Shown: in pieces, positions 42,689 through 50,094 of the stretch
Layout: each line of letters opens with the position of its first letter
How positions within the stretch are numbered: position 1 is the first letter of the stretch
From: Actinomycetota bacterium
GTDB taxonomy: Bacteria > Actinomycetota > Acidimicrobiia > Acidimicrobiales > Ilumatobacteraceae
Direction: 5' to 3'
NCBI GenBank assembly: GCA_017856115.1
Contig: JAFMFM010000005.1
Location: forward strand, 1 to 54,784
DNA length: 54,784 bases
Position numbers and translations under genes: made by a program
The notes under the pieces: generated by a model
Seen by the model: the letters and a program-made list of their open reading frames with translations, nothing else
What the model was told of the DNA's origin: nothing
Databases searched by the model: none

Positions 42689-44332
42689 ATGTCCGGCATC
42701 GTCGTCAGTGAATTGGAGTACGGACCTCCCGGCGGAGATCAGCTCTTCTTCGACGTCAGTTTTCGAGTCGCCCCCGGCGAACATGCCGCCATCGTCGGCG
42801 CGAACGGCGTGGGGAAGAGCACCATCCTGCGAATTCTCGCCGGACAGCTGGAAGCAGACGGCGGAGAGTTTTCGATCAACGGCTCCATGCTGTACATGAC
42901 CCAGGACGTCGGCATGTCGCAACCCGGCGACACCCTCCGCGAGATGCTGATTGAAGTCGCGCCACCCGCTCTGCGCCAGGCGGGGCGCGAACTGGTACGG
43001 GCCGAGCAGGCGATGAGCAACGGCGACGACGATGGCATGGCCTACGCAACGGCATTGTCGAACTGGGGCGATCTCGGCGGCTACGAGTTGGAGTCGCAGT
43101 GGCAGGCGGCCGCCCAGCGGAGTGTCAAGAGCCAGGTCGACGACGTGTTCACCCGCTTGGTATCGGAACTCTCGGGTGGCGAACGAAAGCGGTTGGTGCT
43201 CGACCTACTGCTCAACTCGGGGGCGGATGTGCTGCTCTTGGACGAGCCCGACAACTATCTTGACATCCCCACTCGTCAATGGCTGGAGGATCAACTGCAA
43301 TCCTGCCCCTCCACCATTCTCATGGTGAGCCACGACCGTACCCTTTTGGAACGGTGCTCGAACAAGATCATTGCGGTCGAAGGCTCCGGATGCTGGGTGC
43401 ACGGTGGCTCCTTTGCCACGTATCCCGAGGCCCGTGAGAAGCGTCAGGAACTTCTCGGCGACCACCTCAAACGATGGAACGAAGAGGAACGTCGACTCTT
43501 CCACCACATGAAGATCATGAAGCAACGCGCTGCCCAGAACTTCAAGAACGCCACGAAGGCCAACGCCGCCGAAACCCGGTGGGAGAAATTCGTCGCGGCG
43601 GGCCCTCCGCCGCCACCCGTTCCCGATCAGCACATCTACGTTCGCTTGCGCGGTGCCGATGCCGCACGGCGCGTGGCCCAGATTCGCGACGTGTCGATGC
43701 GCGACCTGTTTCTGCCGTTCAGCGACGAGATCTACCACGGAGAACGCGTCGCCCTCATCGGTCCGAACGGAACCGGCAAGACGCACCTGTTGAAGGCCCT
43801 GTCAACCGAACTCGCTCCCTCCACGGGTGAGGTCCGATTCGGTCCACGCACGTCGGTGGGAGTCTTCACCCAGATCAACGATCGTCCCGACTTCCTCGGT
43901 CGCGAGTGCATCGACATCGTTCACGACCGCATCTCCGACGAAGAACGTGCCATGAAAACGCTTGCCCGCTACGGCTTACGCGGGCAAGCCCGTCAGAAGT
44001 TCGAGACGTTGTCCGGTGGCCAGAAAGCCAGACTGGAGATCCTTCGCCTTGAAATCGAGGGACACAACGTGTTGCTGCTCGACGAACCCACGGACAACCT
44101 CGATATCGAATCGTCGGAAGCCCTGGAGAAGGCACTAGACGGTTTCGAGGGCACCGTGGTAGCGGTGAGTCACGATCGCACCTTTCTCGCACAGTTCGAT
44201 CGCTACATCATGATCACCGATGTCGGTGAGGTGTACGCGCTCCCCGACTACGACACCGCACTCCTCGGATTGCGACAACCGGATCGGTTGTCGTCGGTGA
44301 AATTGGCCAAACCACTGCACCAACTCCGGTAG
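42689..44332 (+). CDS. ABC-F family ATPase
   Basis: A 547-residue soluble protein with two ABC domains and no membrane part. Domain 1: GANGVGKST, LSGGERKRL, LLLDEPDNYLD. Domain 2: GPNGTGKTH (with Thr-His in place of the usual Thr-Thr or Ser-Thr), LSGGQKARLEI, LLLDEPTDNLD. The linker is rich in charged residues (about 250-300). ABC-F proteins act on the ribosome in translation control or antibiotic protection; which applies is unknown. It is divergent from trpD. Confidence 0.92.
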   Translation: MSGIVVSELEYGPPGGDQLFFDVSFRVAPGEHAAIVGANGVGKSTILRILAGQLEADGGEFSINGSMLYMTQDVGMSQPGDTLREMLIEVAPPALRQAGRELVRAEQAMSNGDDDGMAYATALSNWGDLGGYELESQWQAAAQRSVKSQVDDVFTRLVSELSGGERKRLVLDLLLNSGADVLLLDEPDNYLDIPTRQWLEDQLQSCPSTILMVSHDRTLLERCSNKIIAVEGSGCWVHGGSFATYPEAREKRQELLGDHLKRWNEEERRLFHHMKIMKQRAAQNFKNATKANAAETRWEKFVAAGPPPPPVPDQHIYVRLRGADAARRVAQIRDVSMRDLFLPFSDEIYHGERVALIGPNGTGKTHLLKALSTELAPSTGEVRFGPRTSVGVFTQINDRPDFLGRECIDIVHDRISDEERAMKTLARYGLRGQARQKFETLSGGQKARLEILRLEIEGHNVLLLDEPTDNLDIESSEALEKALDGFEGTVVAVSHDRTFLAQFDRYIMITDVGEVYALPDYDTALLGLRQPDRLSSVKLAKPLHQLR

Positions 44333-44347
44333 CCCGCGAATGAAAAA

Positions 44348-44389
44348 CATCCGCCGATGGACCCACTCTGGTGAGCCCACCGACGGATG
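44348..44389 (-). terminator. Intrinsic terminator of the fasciclin gene
   Basis: In the minus-strand transcript 44389-44377 pairs with 44360-44348 as a 13-bp stem (two G-U pairs) with a 16-base loop, followed directly by TTTTTC. It lies 24 bases after the fasciclin stop and between it and the convergent ABC-F gene, so the hairpin may also block readthrough from the other side. Confidence 0.85.
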
Positions 44390-44413
44390 GCGGAACGATG
44401 CAATTCGCTTGCT

Positions 44414-44959
44414 TTAGAGCGTGCTCAGGTCCACGGTTGGCGGGACGATAACCGCGTCAATGACGTGGATGACGCCGTTGCTGGCGGCAACATCGACGGA
44501 AACTACGTTTGCTCCGTTAACCATTACTCCCATATCGGTCGTAATTGCGATGGTGGAACCTTCCACGGTCGCGACGTCACCAGCGGTGACATCAGCAGAC
44601 ATCACCATGCCTGGCACGACGTGATAAGTGAGGATTGCGGTCAGCACTCCGACGTTTTCCGGAAGGAGCAACTTCTCGAGCAATCCCTCGGGCAAGGCAG
44701 CAAAGGCTGCATCGGTTGGCGCAAAGACCGTGAACGGCCCTTCGCCCTGAAGGGTTTCAACCAGGCCGGCGGCGGAGAGTGCCGCGACCAACGTGGAGAA
44801 GTCCGGATTGCCACTTGCCACCGCGACAATGTCGTCGGTCGCAACGATCTCCTCGGCGATGGTGTCCTCGGCAACGGTGTCCTCCGACGTTTCGTCATCG
44901 GAGCCGCAGGCTGCGAGTGTGAGTGCGGCCGCAGCGGCCAGTGCAAATACCTTCTTCAT
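44414..44959 (-). CDS. Fasciclin-domain lipoprotein
   Basis: A 181-residue exported protein. The signal peptide [19 protein letters not shown] has a lipobox LAAC with Cys18 as the lipid site, followed by an acidic Thr/Glu linker (about 19-50) and one fasciclin (FAS1) domain with [15 protein letters not shown] and the C-terminal [17 protein letters not shown]1 domains mediate adhesion or matrix contacts. The ATG at 44959 has AAGGAAA upstream. It ends at a strong intrinsic terminator, so it is probably transcribed alone from the 240-base region upstream. Confidence 0.92.
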   Translation of the reverse strand: MKKVFALAAAAALTLAACGSDDETSEDTVAEDTIAEEIVATDDIVAVASGNPDFSTLVAALSAAGLVETLQGEGPFTVFAPTDAAFAALPEGLLEKLLLPENVGVLTAILTYHVVPGMVMSADVTAGDVATVEGSTIAITTDMGVMVNGANVVSVDVAASNGVIHVIDAVIVPPTVDLSTL

Positions 44960-45069
44960 GATGTTTCCTTTTCGTTGGGGGTAAATGTGGCTGATTGCCA
45001 CACGCCTCACCGCAGGGGTCGATTCATCTCCGCGTCATACCTTGCCGCGAGACAAACGGCACCCGAACC

Positions 45070-45171
45070 GTGCGACGTACGACACGCTCGCCGGAGCGAC
45101 CGTGAAAACAACCGGACGAACGTACTTTGTCCGCACGAACGAACGTACCTTCTGCACGAGGTACGCGTACC
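45070..45171 (-). promoter_or_regulatory. GTACG-rich repeat region upstream of the fasciclin gene
   Basis: The 240-base gap between the fasciclin start and the DUF3501 stop holds a 10-base direct repeat (GTACGTTCGT on the minus strand at 45148-45139 and 45125-45116, 23 bases apart), a perfect 12-base palindrome GGTACGCGTACC (45160-45171) and a further CGTACG near 45075. These look like regulator sites; no confident -35/-10 pair is seen. Confidence 0.45.
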
Positions 45172-45199
45172 CGCCGTGAACCCCGCCTTTGTTGCGGAC

Positions 45200-45811
45200 C
45201 TAGGCGTCGTCGCGAAGATCCGTGAGCAGTTCGGTAATGGTGAATTCGGGTAGTTCGATCGCCTCGAGGTAGTTCGAGTGATCGCATCGCACCTGCACAC
45301 CGCCCTTTGCGAACTGGGCGACCTGTTCCTCCGTGAACTCGAAGCGCAGGTAGTGCACGGCCGCGGTGACCGTCTCACGAGTGAGACCTTCGGCGTGCTG
45401 CTCATCGACCACGCCGCGAACTTGCGTTCCATCGGCAAGTTGGACGACGATCGATCGCTCGATTCCCACCAGCTTTGGCAACCATTCCCGCATCTGATCC
45501 TCGGTGGTCAATTCGATGAACAGCGTCGCGCAGAGTTGACCCGGCTCGGGAATCATCGGGTTGAATGCCTTCAACTCCTCCATGACGCCTTCGTCGGTAA
45601 CGACTCGCTCGACGCGCAACATCTCTTGAATCTGGTTCAACATCGTTGCGCGATTTTCGAACGACACGGTAACGACGGTGCCGAGATGCAGCCGACGTCG
45701 ACGTTTCAGCTCAATCACGTTTGCCCGTGATGCCTCACGCACGCGCTCGTACGCGCGATGATCGAGAATGTCTTCGAGGCTCAGCTTGCGGGTCTTCATG
45801 TTCGTGGACAT
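45200..45811 (-). CDS. DUF3501 family protein
   Basis: A 203-residue soluble protein starting MSTNMKTRKLSLEDILDHRAY (core LSLEDILDHRAYE), with IELKRRRRLHLGTVVTVSFENR and a C-terminal EFTEEQVAQFAKGGVQVRCDH. The family is uncharacterised but is repeatedly found beside rubrerythrin and a GlpC-like iron-sulfur protein, as here, suggesting a shared peroxide or electron-transfer role. ATG 45811 has GGAGACA upstream. It is the last gene of the module. Confidence 0.85.
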   Translation of the reverse strand: MSTNMKTRKLSLEDILDHRAYERVREASRANVIELKRRRRLHLGTVVTVSFENRATMLNQIQEMLRVERVVTDEGVMEELKAFNPMIPEPGQLCATLFIELTTEDQMREWLPKLVGIERSIVVQLADGTQVRGVVDEQHAEGLTRETVTAAVHYLRFEFTEEQVAQFAKGGVQVRCDHSNYLEAIELPEFTITELLTDLRDDA

Positions 45812-45855
45812 TGGGGGTGTCTCCTTGGTCGTTGGGGGTGGTTGGTCTTCGGGGA

Positions 45856-47157
45856 TTATTCGGTGTCGAGCCCGTACGCCCGGGCGACGACTTGCAACGG
45901 ATGAAGCGGCTCGACTCCGGCCTGCTCGGTGATTGCGGTGTTGGCCAGGTGACAATCGCCGGCGACCACTTCACCGGCAGCGTCCTTCACCATCTCACCG
46001 AGCTTCTTGCCGATGGGCATGCTGAGTTCGGCGTTTTCTGCACGCAGACCCCACATTCCGTCGATGCCCGAGCACTGCTGCACGAGCTTGATCTTTGCGC
46101 CCGTCAACTTCATGAGGTCCCTGCTCTTCAATCCGATGTTCTGGGCGCGCAAGTGACACGGCGTGTGGTACGTGATGGTTTCGGGAACCGACCCCGTGAA
46201 TTCGGTATCGAGCGATGACCCCTCCGTCTTGTGCACCTTCATGAGGTACTCGGCGGCGTCGAACGTGTGCTCGGCAACCAATTGAGCATCCGGACCACCG
46301 ACATAGTCCAGGTAGTCCTTCTTCAGCACGTAACTGCAGGTTGGCTGCGGCACGACGATGTCGTTGCCCTTGCGAACTTCGGCAGCGAGCGTCGCGACGT
46401 TGTCGACCGCTACCTTGGTGAACTTGGCCATGTCACCACTGTGCAGATACGGGGCACCGCAGCAGCCGGCGTCGGTGAGTGAGCACTCGATGCCGTTGTG
46501 CTCGTACACCTTGACGAGGGCCTTGCCGATCGCCGGCTCCTGATACTCCACCAGACAGGTGGGGAACACGGTCACCTTGCCCTGCTTCTTGCCAACACGA
46601 ATCTTTGGTCGCTTGTTGAACCACGTAGAGAAACGCTCACGTGCAAACTTCGGCAGGAGACGCACGCTGGAGATACCTGCGGTGGCCTCGACGGCCTTAC
46701 GAATGAGCGAACCAGGCTTTGCGCCCATCACCTTGTTGGTGAGTTTCACGGTTGCCACGGACACCTTGCCGATGGCGTCGGTATTGCCCATAAATGCCGT
46801 GGTGGCTTTGTCGCGCAGAGTGACGTGTCCGTTGGCGCGTCGCATCGCATCGGCTCGCAACATGAGGCGCGGGAAGTCGAGCGCCCACTCGTGCTGACCC
46901 GGAATATACGGGCAGTTGATGTAACACAACTTGCATTGGAAGCATTCGTCGATGACGTGGTCCTGTTCGGCCGGGGTCATCCTGCCGGCGTCCTGGTCGT
47001 CGTGACGATCGATGTAGTCGAACAGCGTCGGGAACGATGGGCAGAACTTGAAGCACAAACGACAGCCGTGGCATAGGTCGTACACCCGGGTGAGCTCGGC
47101 GCGAGTGTCGGCCTCATCGAGGTACATCGGGTGGTGCGGGTCGTAGGTAATGGTCAT
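45856..47157 (-). CDS. GlpC/HdrD-like iron-sulfur oxidoreductase
   Basis: A 433-residue protein with two N-terminal 4Fe-4S motifs (CHGCRLCFKFCPSFP and CFQCKLCYINCPYIP) and two C-terminal cysteine-rich CCG domains (TDAGCCGAPYLHSG and the pair CHLRAQN / QQCSGIDG, CCG partly degenerate). The layout matches GlpC, the electron-carrier subunit of anaerobic glycerol-3-phosphate dehydrogenase, and HdrD. No GlpA/B partner is adjacent; the neighbours rubrerythrin and DUF3501 suggest it feeds electrons to rubrerythrin, which is inference. Confidence 0.9.
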   Translation of the reverse strand: MTITYDPHHPMYLDEADTRAELTRVYDLCHGCRLCFKFCPSFPTLFDYIDRHDDQDAGRMTPAEQDHVIDECFQCKLCYINCPYIPGQHEWALDFPRLMLRADAMRRANGHVTLRDKATTAFMGNTDAIGKVSVATVKLTNKVMGAKPGSLIRKAVEATAGISSVRLLPKFARERFSTWFNKRPKIRVGKKQGKVTVFPTCLVEYQEPAIGKALVKVYEHNGIECSLTDAGCCGAPYLHSGDMAKFTKVAVDNVATLAAEVRKGNDIVVPQPTCSYVLKKDYLDYVGGPDAQLVAEHTFDAAEYLMKVHKTEGSSLDTEFTGSVPETITYHTPCHLRAQNIGLKSRDLMKLTGAKIKLVQQCSGIDGMWGLRAENAELSMPIGKKLGEMVKDAAGEVVAGDCHLANTAITEQAGVEPLHPLQVVARAYGLDTE

Positions 47158-47237
47158 GGAAGTTCAGTCTGTGCGGCGCGCGATGGCGGAACGGGTAGGG
47201 CGATGGAATTCGGTGTAAAACGACGGTGACACGAATC

Positions 47238-47283
47238 CATCGACCCGAGCGCCGACGGGGGGAGCCGAACGCTCGGGTCGATG
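47238..47283 (-). other. 14-bp perfect hairpin between rubrerythrin and the Fe-S gene
   Basis: CATCGACCCGAGCG and CGCTCGGGTCGATG pair perfectly around an 18-base loop, beginning 10 bases past the rubrerythrin stop. A T run of four occurs only ~20 bases further on, so this is more likely a partial terminator or mRNA stabiliser that lets rubrerythrin be made in excess of the downstream genes. Confidence 0.7.
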
Positions 47284-47293
47284 AGAAACGTGA

Positions 47294-47713
47294 TTAGGCG
47301 AGAGCCTTCAGACCCTCACCGAAACGGCCTGCATGGCTCTTTTCGGCGCGGGCGAGTGTCTCGAACCAGTCGGCGATCTCGGCAAAGCCTTCGTCGCGTG
47401 CGGTCTTGGCGAAGCCCGGGTACATCTGCGTGTACTCGTAGGTCTCGCCGGCGATCGACGCTTTGAGGTTCTGCTCGGTGTCACCGATGGGCTCGCCGCT
47501 GGCGGGGTCACCGACTTCGGCGAGGTAATCGAGGTGGCCGTGCGCGTGTCCGGTTTCGCCTTCGGCGACCGAACGGAACAGGGCGGCTGCGTCGGGGTAT
47601 CCCTCGACGTCGGCCTTTTGGGCGAACCACAAGTAACGGCGGTTGGCCTGGCTCTCGCCGGCAAACGCCTCCTTGAGGTTCTCATGTGTTTTGGTGCCGT
47701 GCAATTTGGCCAT
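47294..47713 (-). CDS. Rubrerythrin (diiron domain only)
   Basis: A 139-residue ferritin-like protein with the diiron ligands in [49 protein letters not shown] and [11 protein letters not shown] (ExxH pairs). Rubrerythrin reduces hydrogen peroxide. The C-terminal rubredoxin domain of classic rubrerythrins is missing, so electrons must come from a separate protein, perhaps the adjacent Fe-S oxidoreductase. A strong ribosome site (AAGGAGAA) precedes the ATG. It follows a Fur-family gene by 21 bases. Confidence 0.93.
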   Translation of the reverse strand: MAKLHGTKTHENLKEAFAGESQANRRYLWFAQKADVEGYPDAAALFRSVAEGETGHAHGHLDYLAEVGDPASGEPIGDTEQNLKASIAGETYEYTQMYPGFAKTARDEGFAEIADWFETLARAEKSHAGRFGEGLKALA

Positions 47714-47734
47714 GAGTGTTCTCCTTGGTTGGGG

Positions 47735-48259
47735 TTATGTGTTGGATCCGCGACTCGTACGCCGGGGCGTGCGCTTCGCGGATTTCGCCCGCACGGTTTG
47801 CTGCCGAGCGGGAGACTTGGTGGTGATTCGTGCGGAGCGCGCGGTTCGCGGTGCCGACTTGGCCACACGTCCATGAAAGACGATGCTCACGTTCTGCACT
47901 TCGAACCCGGCGGGCAATTGTGCCCGCAGCGAATCGATGTTGTCGACATATACGTCGAAAAGTTCACCCGTCTCGGCACAGACGGCATGGTGGTGCTCAT
48001 CCACGTTGGGGTCGAATCGCACTGCCCCGCCGTCGCAGTGCATGAGTTGGATCTCCCCCATCTCGGAGAGTTCTTCAAGGGTCTGGTACACGGTTCGCAG
48101 AGAGATGCCGGGCATTCGCTTGCTGGCTTCCTCGAACAACCCCTCGGCAGTGGGATGGGACTCGTTGTTGTGCATGAGGTTGAACAACAGCTTGCGCTGC
48201 GGGGTCAGACGACGACCCTGTTCCTTGTATTTCGTTGCAACGACGTCGGGAGAATGCAC
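47735..48259 (-). CDS. Fur/PerR-family metal-dependent repressor
   Basis: A 174-residue regulator with the winged-helix domain (RRLTPQRKLLFNLMHNNESHPTAEGLF, core RLTPQR; SLRTVYQTLEELSEMG) and the dimerisation domain with metal ligands in DEHHHAVCAETGELFD. The usual structural-zinc pair CxxC is reduced to one Cys, and a second CxxC is absent. An Arg/Lys/Ser-rich tail of about 45 residues follows. Its place at the head of the rubrerythrin module fits a peroxide-responsive repressor. GTG start supported by TACTCT 7 bases upstream. Confidence 0.9.
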   Translation of the reverse strand: MHSPDVVATKYKEQGRRLTPQRKLLFNLMHNNESHPTAEGLFEEASKRMPGISLRTVYQTLEELSEMGEIQLMHCDGGAVRFDPNVDEHHHAVCAETGELFDVYVDNIDSLRAQLPAGFEVQNVSIVFHGRVAKSAPRTARSARITTKSPARQQTVRAKSAKRTPRRTSRGSNT

Positions 48260-48266
48260 GTCGTGC

Positions 48267-48299
48267 AGAGTATTCGCAGTCGATGCTTATTTGCAAATA
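48267..48299 (-). promoter_or_regulatory. Promoter and putative Fur-type operator of the rubrerythrin module
   Basis: TACTCT (48272-48267) is the likely -10, ending 7 bases before the GTG. A perfect 12-base palindrome TATTTGCAAATA (48288-48299) lies at about -30 to -41, over the expected -35. AT-rich palindromes of this kind are typical Fur/PerR sites, and this region is otherwise GC-rich. A second palindrome, TGCACG-T-CGTGCA (48255-48267), spans the start codon. Confidence 0.6.
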
Positions 48300-48385
48300 G
48301 TGCGAACTACATAGTGGTGGTCAGAGGTCACACTCGAGCCGCCATCTCGACTCGTTTCGGGCGGGCGACACGCCAGGGGTACTTC

Positions 48386-48391
48386 TAGGCT
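48386..48391 (+). promoter_or_regulatory. Putative -10 element of glpD (leaderless)
   Basis: TAGGCT ends 8 bases before the glpD ATG at 48400; no ribosome site is visible. Confidence 0.4.
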
Positions 48392-48399
48392 GGCGCGCG

Positions 48400-50082
48400 A
48401 TGGATATGCGCCCGGCTATCTCGGCTCGGCGGGACTCGCTCGATCGTCTGCAGTCCGAAGCGTTCGATCTCTTGGTGGTTGGAGGCGGCATCACCGGTGC
48501 GGGCGTGGCACTCGACGCTGCCGCTCGCGGGCTTCGCGTTGCAATCGTCGACCAGAACGACTTCGCATCCGGAACGTCGTCCAAGAGCAGCAAATTGATC
48601 CACGGCGGGCTTCGCTACCTGCAACAGGGCGACGTGGCGCTGGTGTACGAGGCGCTGCACGAGCGTCAGCGCCTTCTGCGAAATGCGCCGCATCTGGTTC
48701 GCACGCTGCCGTTCATGATTCCGGTCATGACCCGCGATGGAGTCGTTTCGCGAAAGATTGCTCGCGCCCTTGGGTCTGCGCTGTGGATGTACGACCTCAC
48801 CGGCGGATGGCGCGTGGGACGCTTGCACCGACGACTTCGCGCCAAGAAGGCGCTCGCCCACATGCCCACCATGCGCGCCGACAGACTCTCGTCGGCGTAT
48901 TTGTACTTCGATGCGGAGGCCGATGATGCGCGCCTCACATTGGCCTTGGTGCAGTCGGCCATCGAGCGGGGCGCCGTGGCCGTCAACTACTGCACCGTCA
49001 CCAGTCTGCTGAAGAAGTCGACCGAGGGGTCGCCGCACCGGAATGAACAGATTTCCGGGGCAACGGTACGCACCTACGAAGGTCGCACGGTCGACATCCG
49101 CGCACGAGTCGTAGTGAACGCCACCGGCGTGTGGGGCGACGCCATGCGACGAATGGACATCGGTGGCGATGTGACCACCATTCGTCCGGCCAAGGGCATA
49201 CACATCACCGTTCCATGGGAGTTGGTGCAAAACGACATAGCGGTGGTCATCCCCGTGCCGGGCGACAAACGTTCCCTCTTCGTAGTGCCGCACATGCCCA
49301 ATGGTGACGGCACCTACCGCTTCACCTACGTTGGCACCACCGACACCGACTACCAGGGCAGCATCGACGATCCGCAGTGCACCGAGGGGGACATCGACTA
49401 TTGCCTGCGTGCCCTGAACAACGCAGTAGCGGGTTCGCGTGCGATCACTCGCGATGACGTCGTAGGTACCTGGGCCGGATTACGTCCGCTCGTGGTGTCA
49501 AGCGATGGCGAAGCAGCAACGGGTCGCACCGCCGATCTCTCACGTCGACACAAGGTGATGGTGAGCGACTCCGGCATGGTCACCATCACCGGCGGCAAGC
49601 TGACGACCTACCGCAAGATGGCCGAACACACGGTGGATGCGGCGCTCGACGTGATGCGGGACGACGGCACAGCATCGGACATCCGTGCCAAGCGTTGCGC
49701 AACCAAGCGTCTTGCCCTCCACGGTGCAACATCGCATGACCGCGACGATCACCTGGTGTCCCGATTCGGCACCCTGGCCTCCTCGATACGCGAGATGATC
49801 ACCCTCGACCCCGCGCTCGGCGCACCGCTAATCGAGGGGCTCCCCTACCTCCGAGCCGAGGCCGTGTACTGCGCTCGACACGAATTGGTCGTGACGCTCG
49901 AGGATGTGTTGTCGCGTCGCCTTCGCGGTCTGTTGTACGACCGTCACGCCACCGAAGCCGCAGCCGAGAGCACCGCCCGCCTCATTGCCCCCGAATTGGG
50001 ATGGGACGAACTCCGCATCAACGCAGAGGTGCAAAAGTTCTCCGAGATATGCGCCCATGAGGTGGCCGCCGCCCGCGCGTGA
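48400..50082 (+). CDS. glpD: Glycerol-3-phosphate dehydrogenase, FAD-dependent
   Basis: This 560-residue membrane-associated flavoprotein oxidises glycerol 3-phosphate to dihydroxyacetone phosphate and passes electrons to quinone. It has the FAD loop DLLVVGGGITGAGVALDAAARG, then SSKSSKLIHGGLRYL, ARVVVNATGVWGD, the substrate region RPAKGIHITVP and TGGKLTTYRKMAEHTV, with a C-terminal helical domain. It starts a run of three genes on glycerol or DHAP chemistry. The ATG at 48400 or 48406 is possible. Confidence 0.95.
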   Translation: MDMRPAISARRDSLDRLQSEAFDLLVVGGGITGAGVALDAAARGLRVAIVDQNDFASGTSSKSSKLIHGGLRYLQQGDVALVYEALHERQRLLRNAPHLVRTLPFMIPVMTRDGVVSRKIARALGSALWMYDLTGGWRVGRLHRRLRAKKALAHMPTMRADRLSSAYLYFDAEADDARLTLALVQSAIERGAVAVNYCTVTSLLKKSTEGSPHRNEQISGATVRTYEGRTVDIRARVVVNATGVWGDAMRRMDIGGDVTTIRPAKGIHITVPWELVQNDIAVVIPVPGDKRSLFVVPHMPNGDGTYRFTYVGTTDTDYQGSIDDPQCTEGDIDYCLRALNNAVAGSRAITRDDVVGTWAGLRPLVVSSDGEAATGRTADLSRRHKVMVSDSGMVTITGGKLTTYRKMAEHTVDAALDVMRDDGTASDIRAKRCATKRLALHGATSHDRDDHLVSRFGTLASSIREMITLDPALGAPLIEGLPYLRAEAVYCARHELVVTLEDVLSRRLRGLLYDRHATEAAAESTARLIAPELGWDELRINAEVQKFSEICAHEVAAARA

Positions 50083-50094
50083 CAGAGTACGTGG

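Noticed and set aside
42617-42922. Upstream extension of trpD to 436 codons
   Set aside because: The added part is antisense to the divergent ABC-F gene and lacks TrpD similarity.
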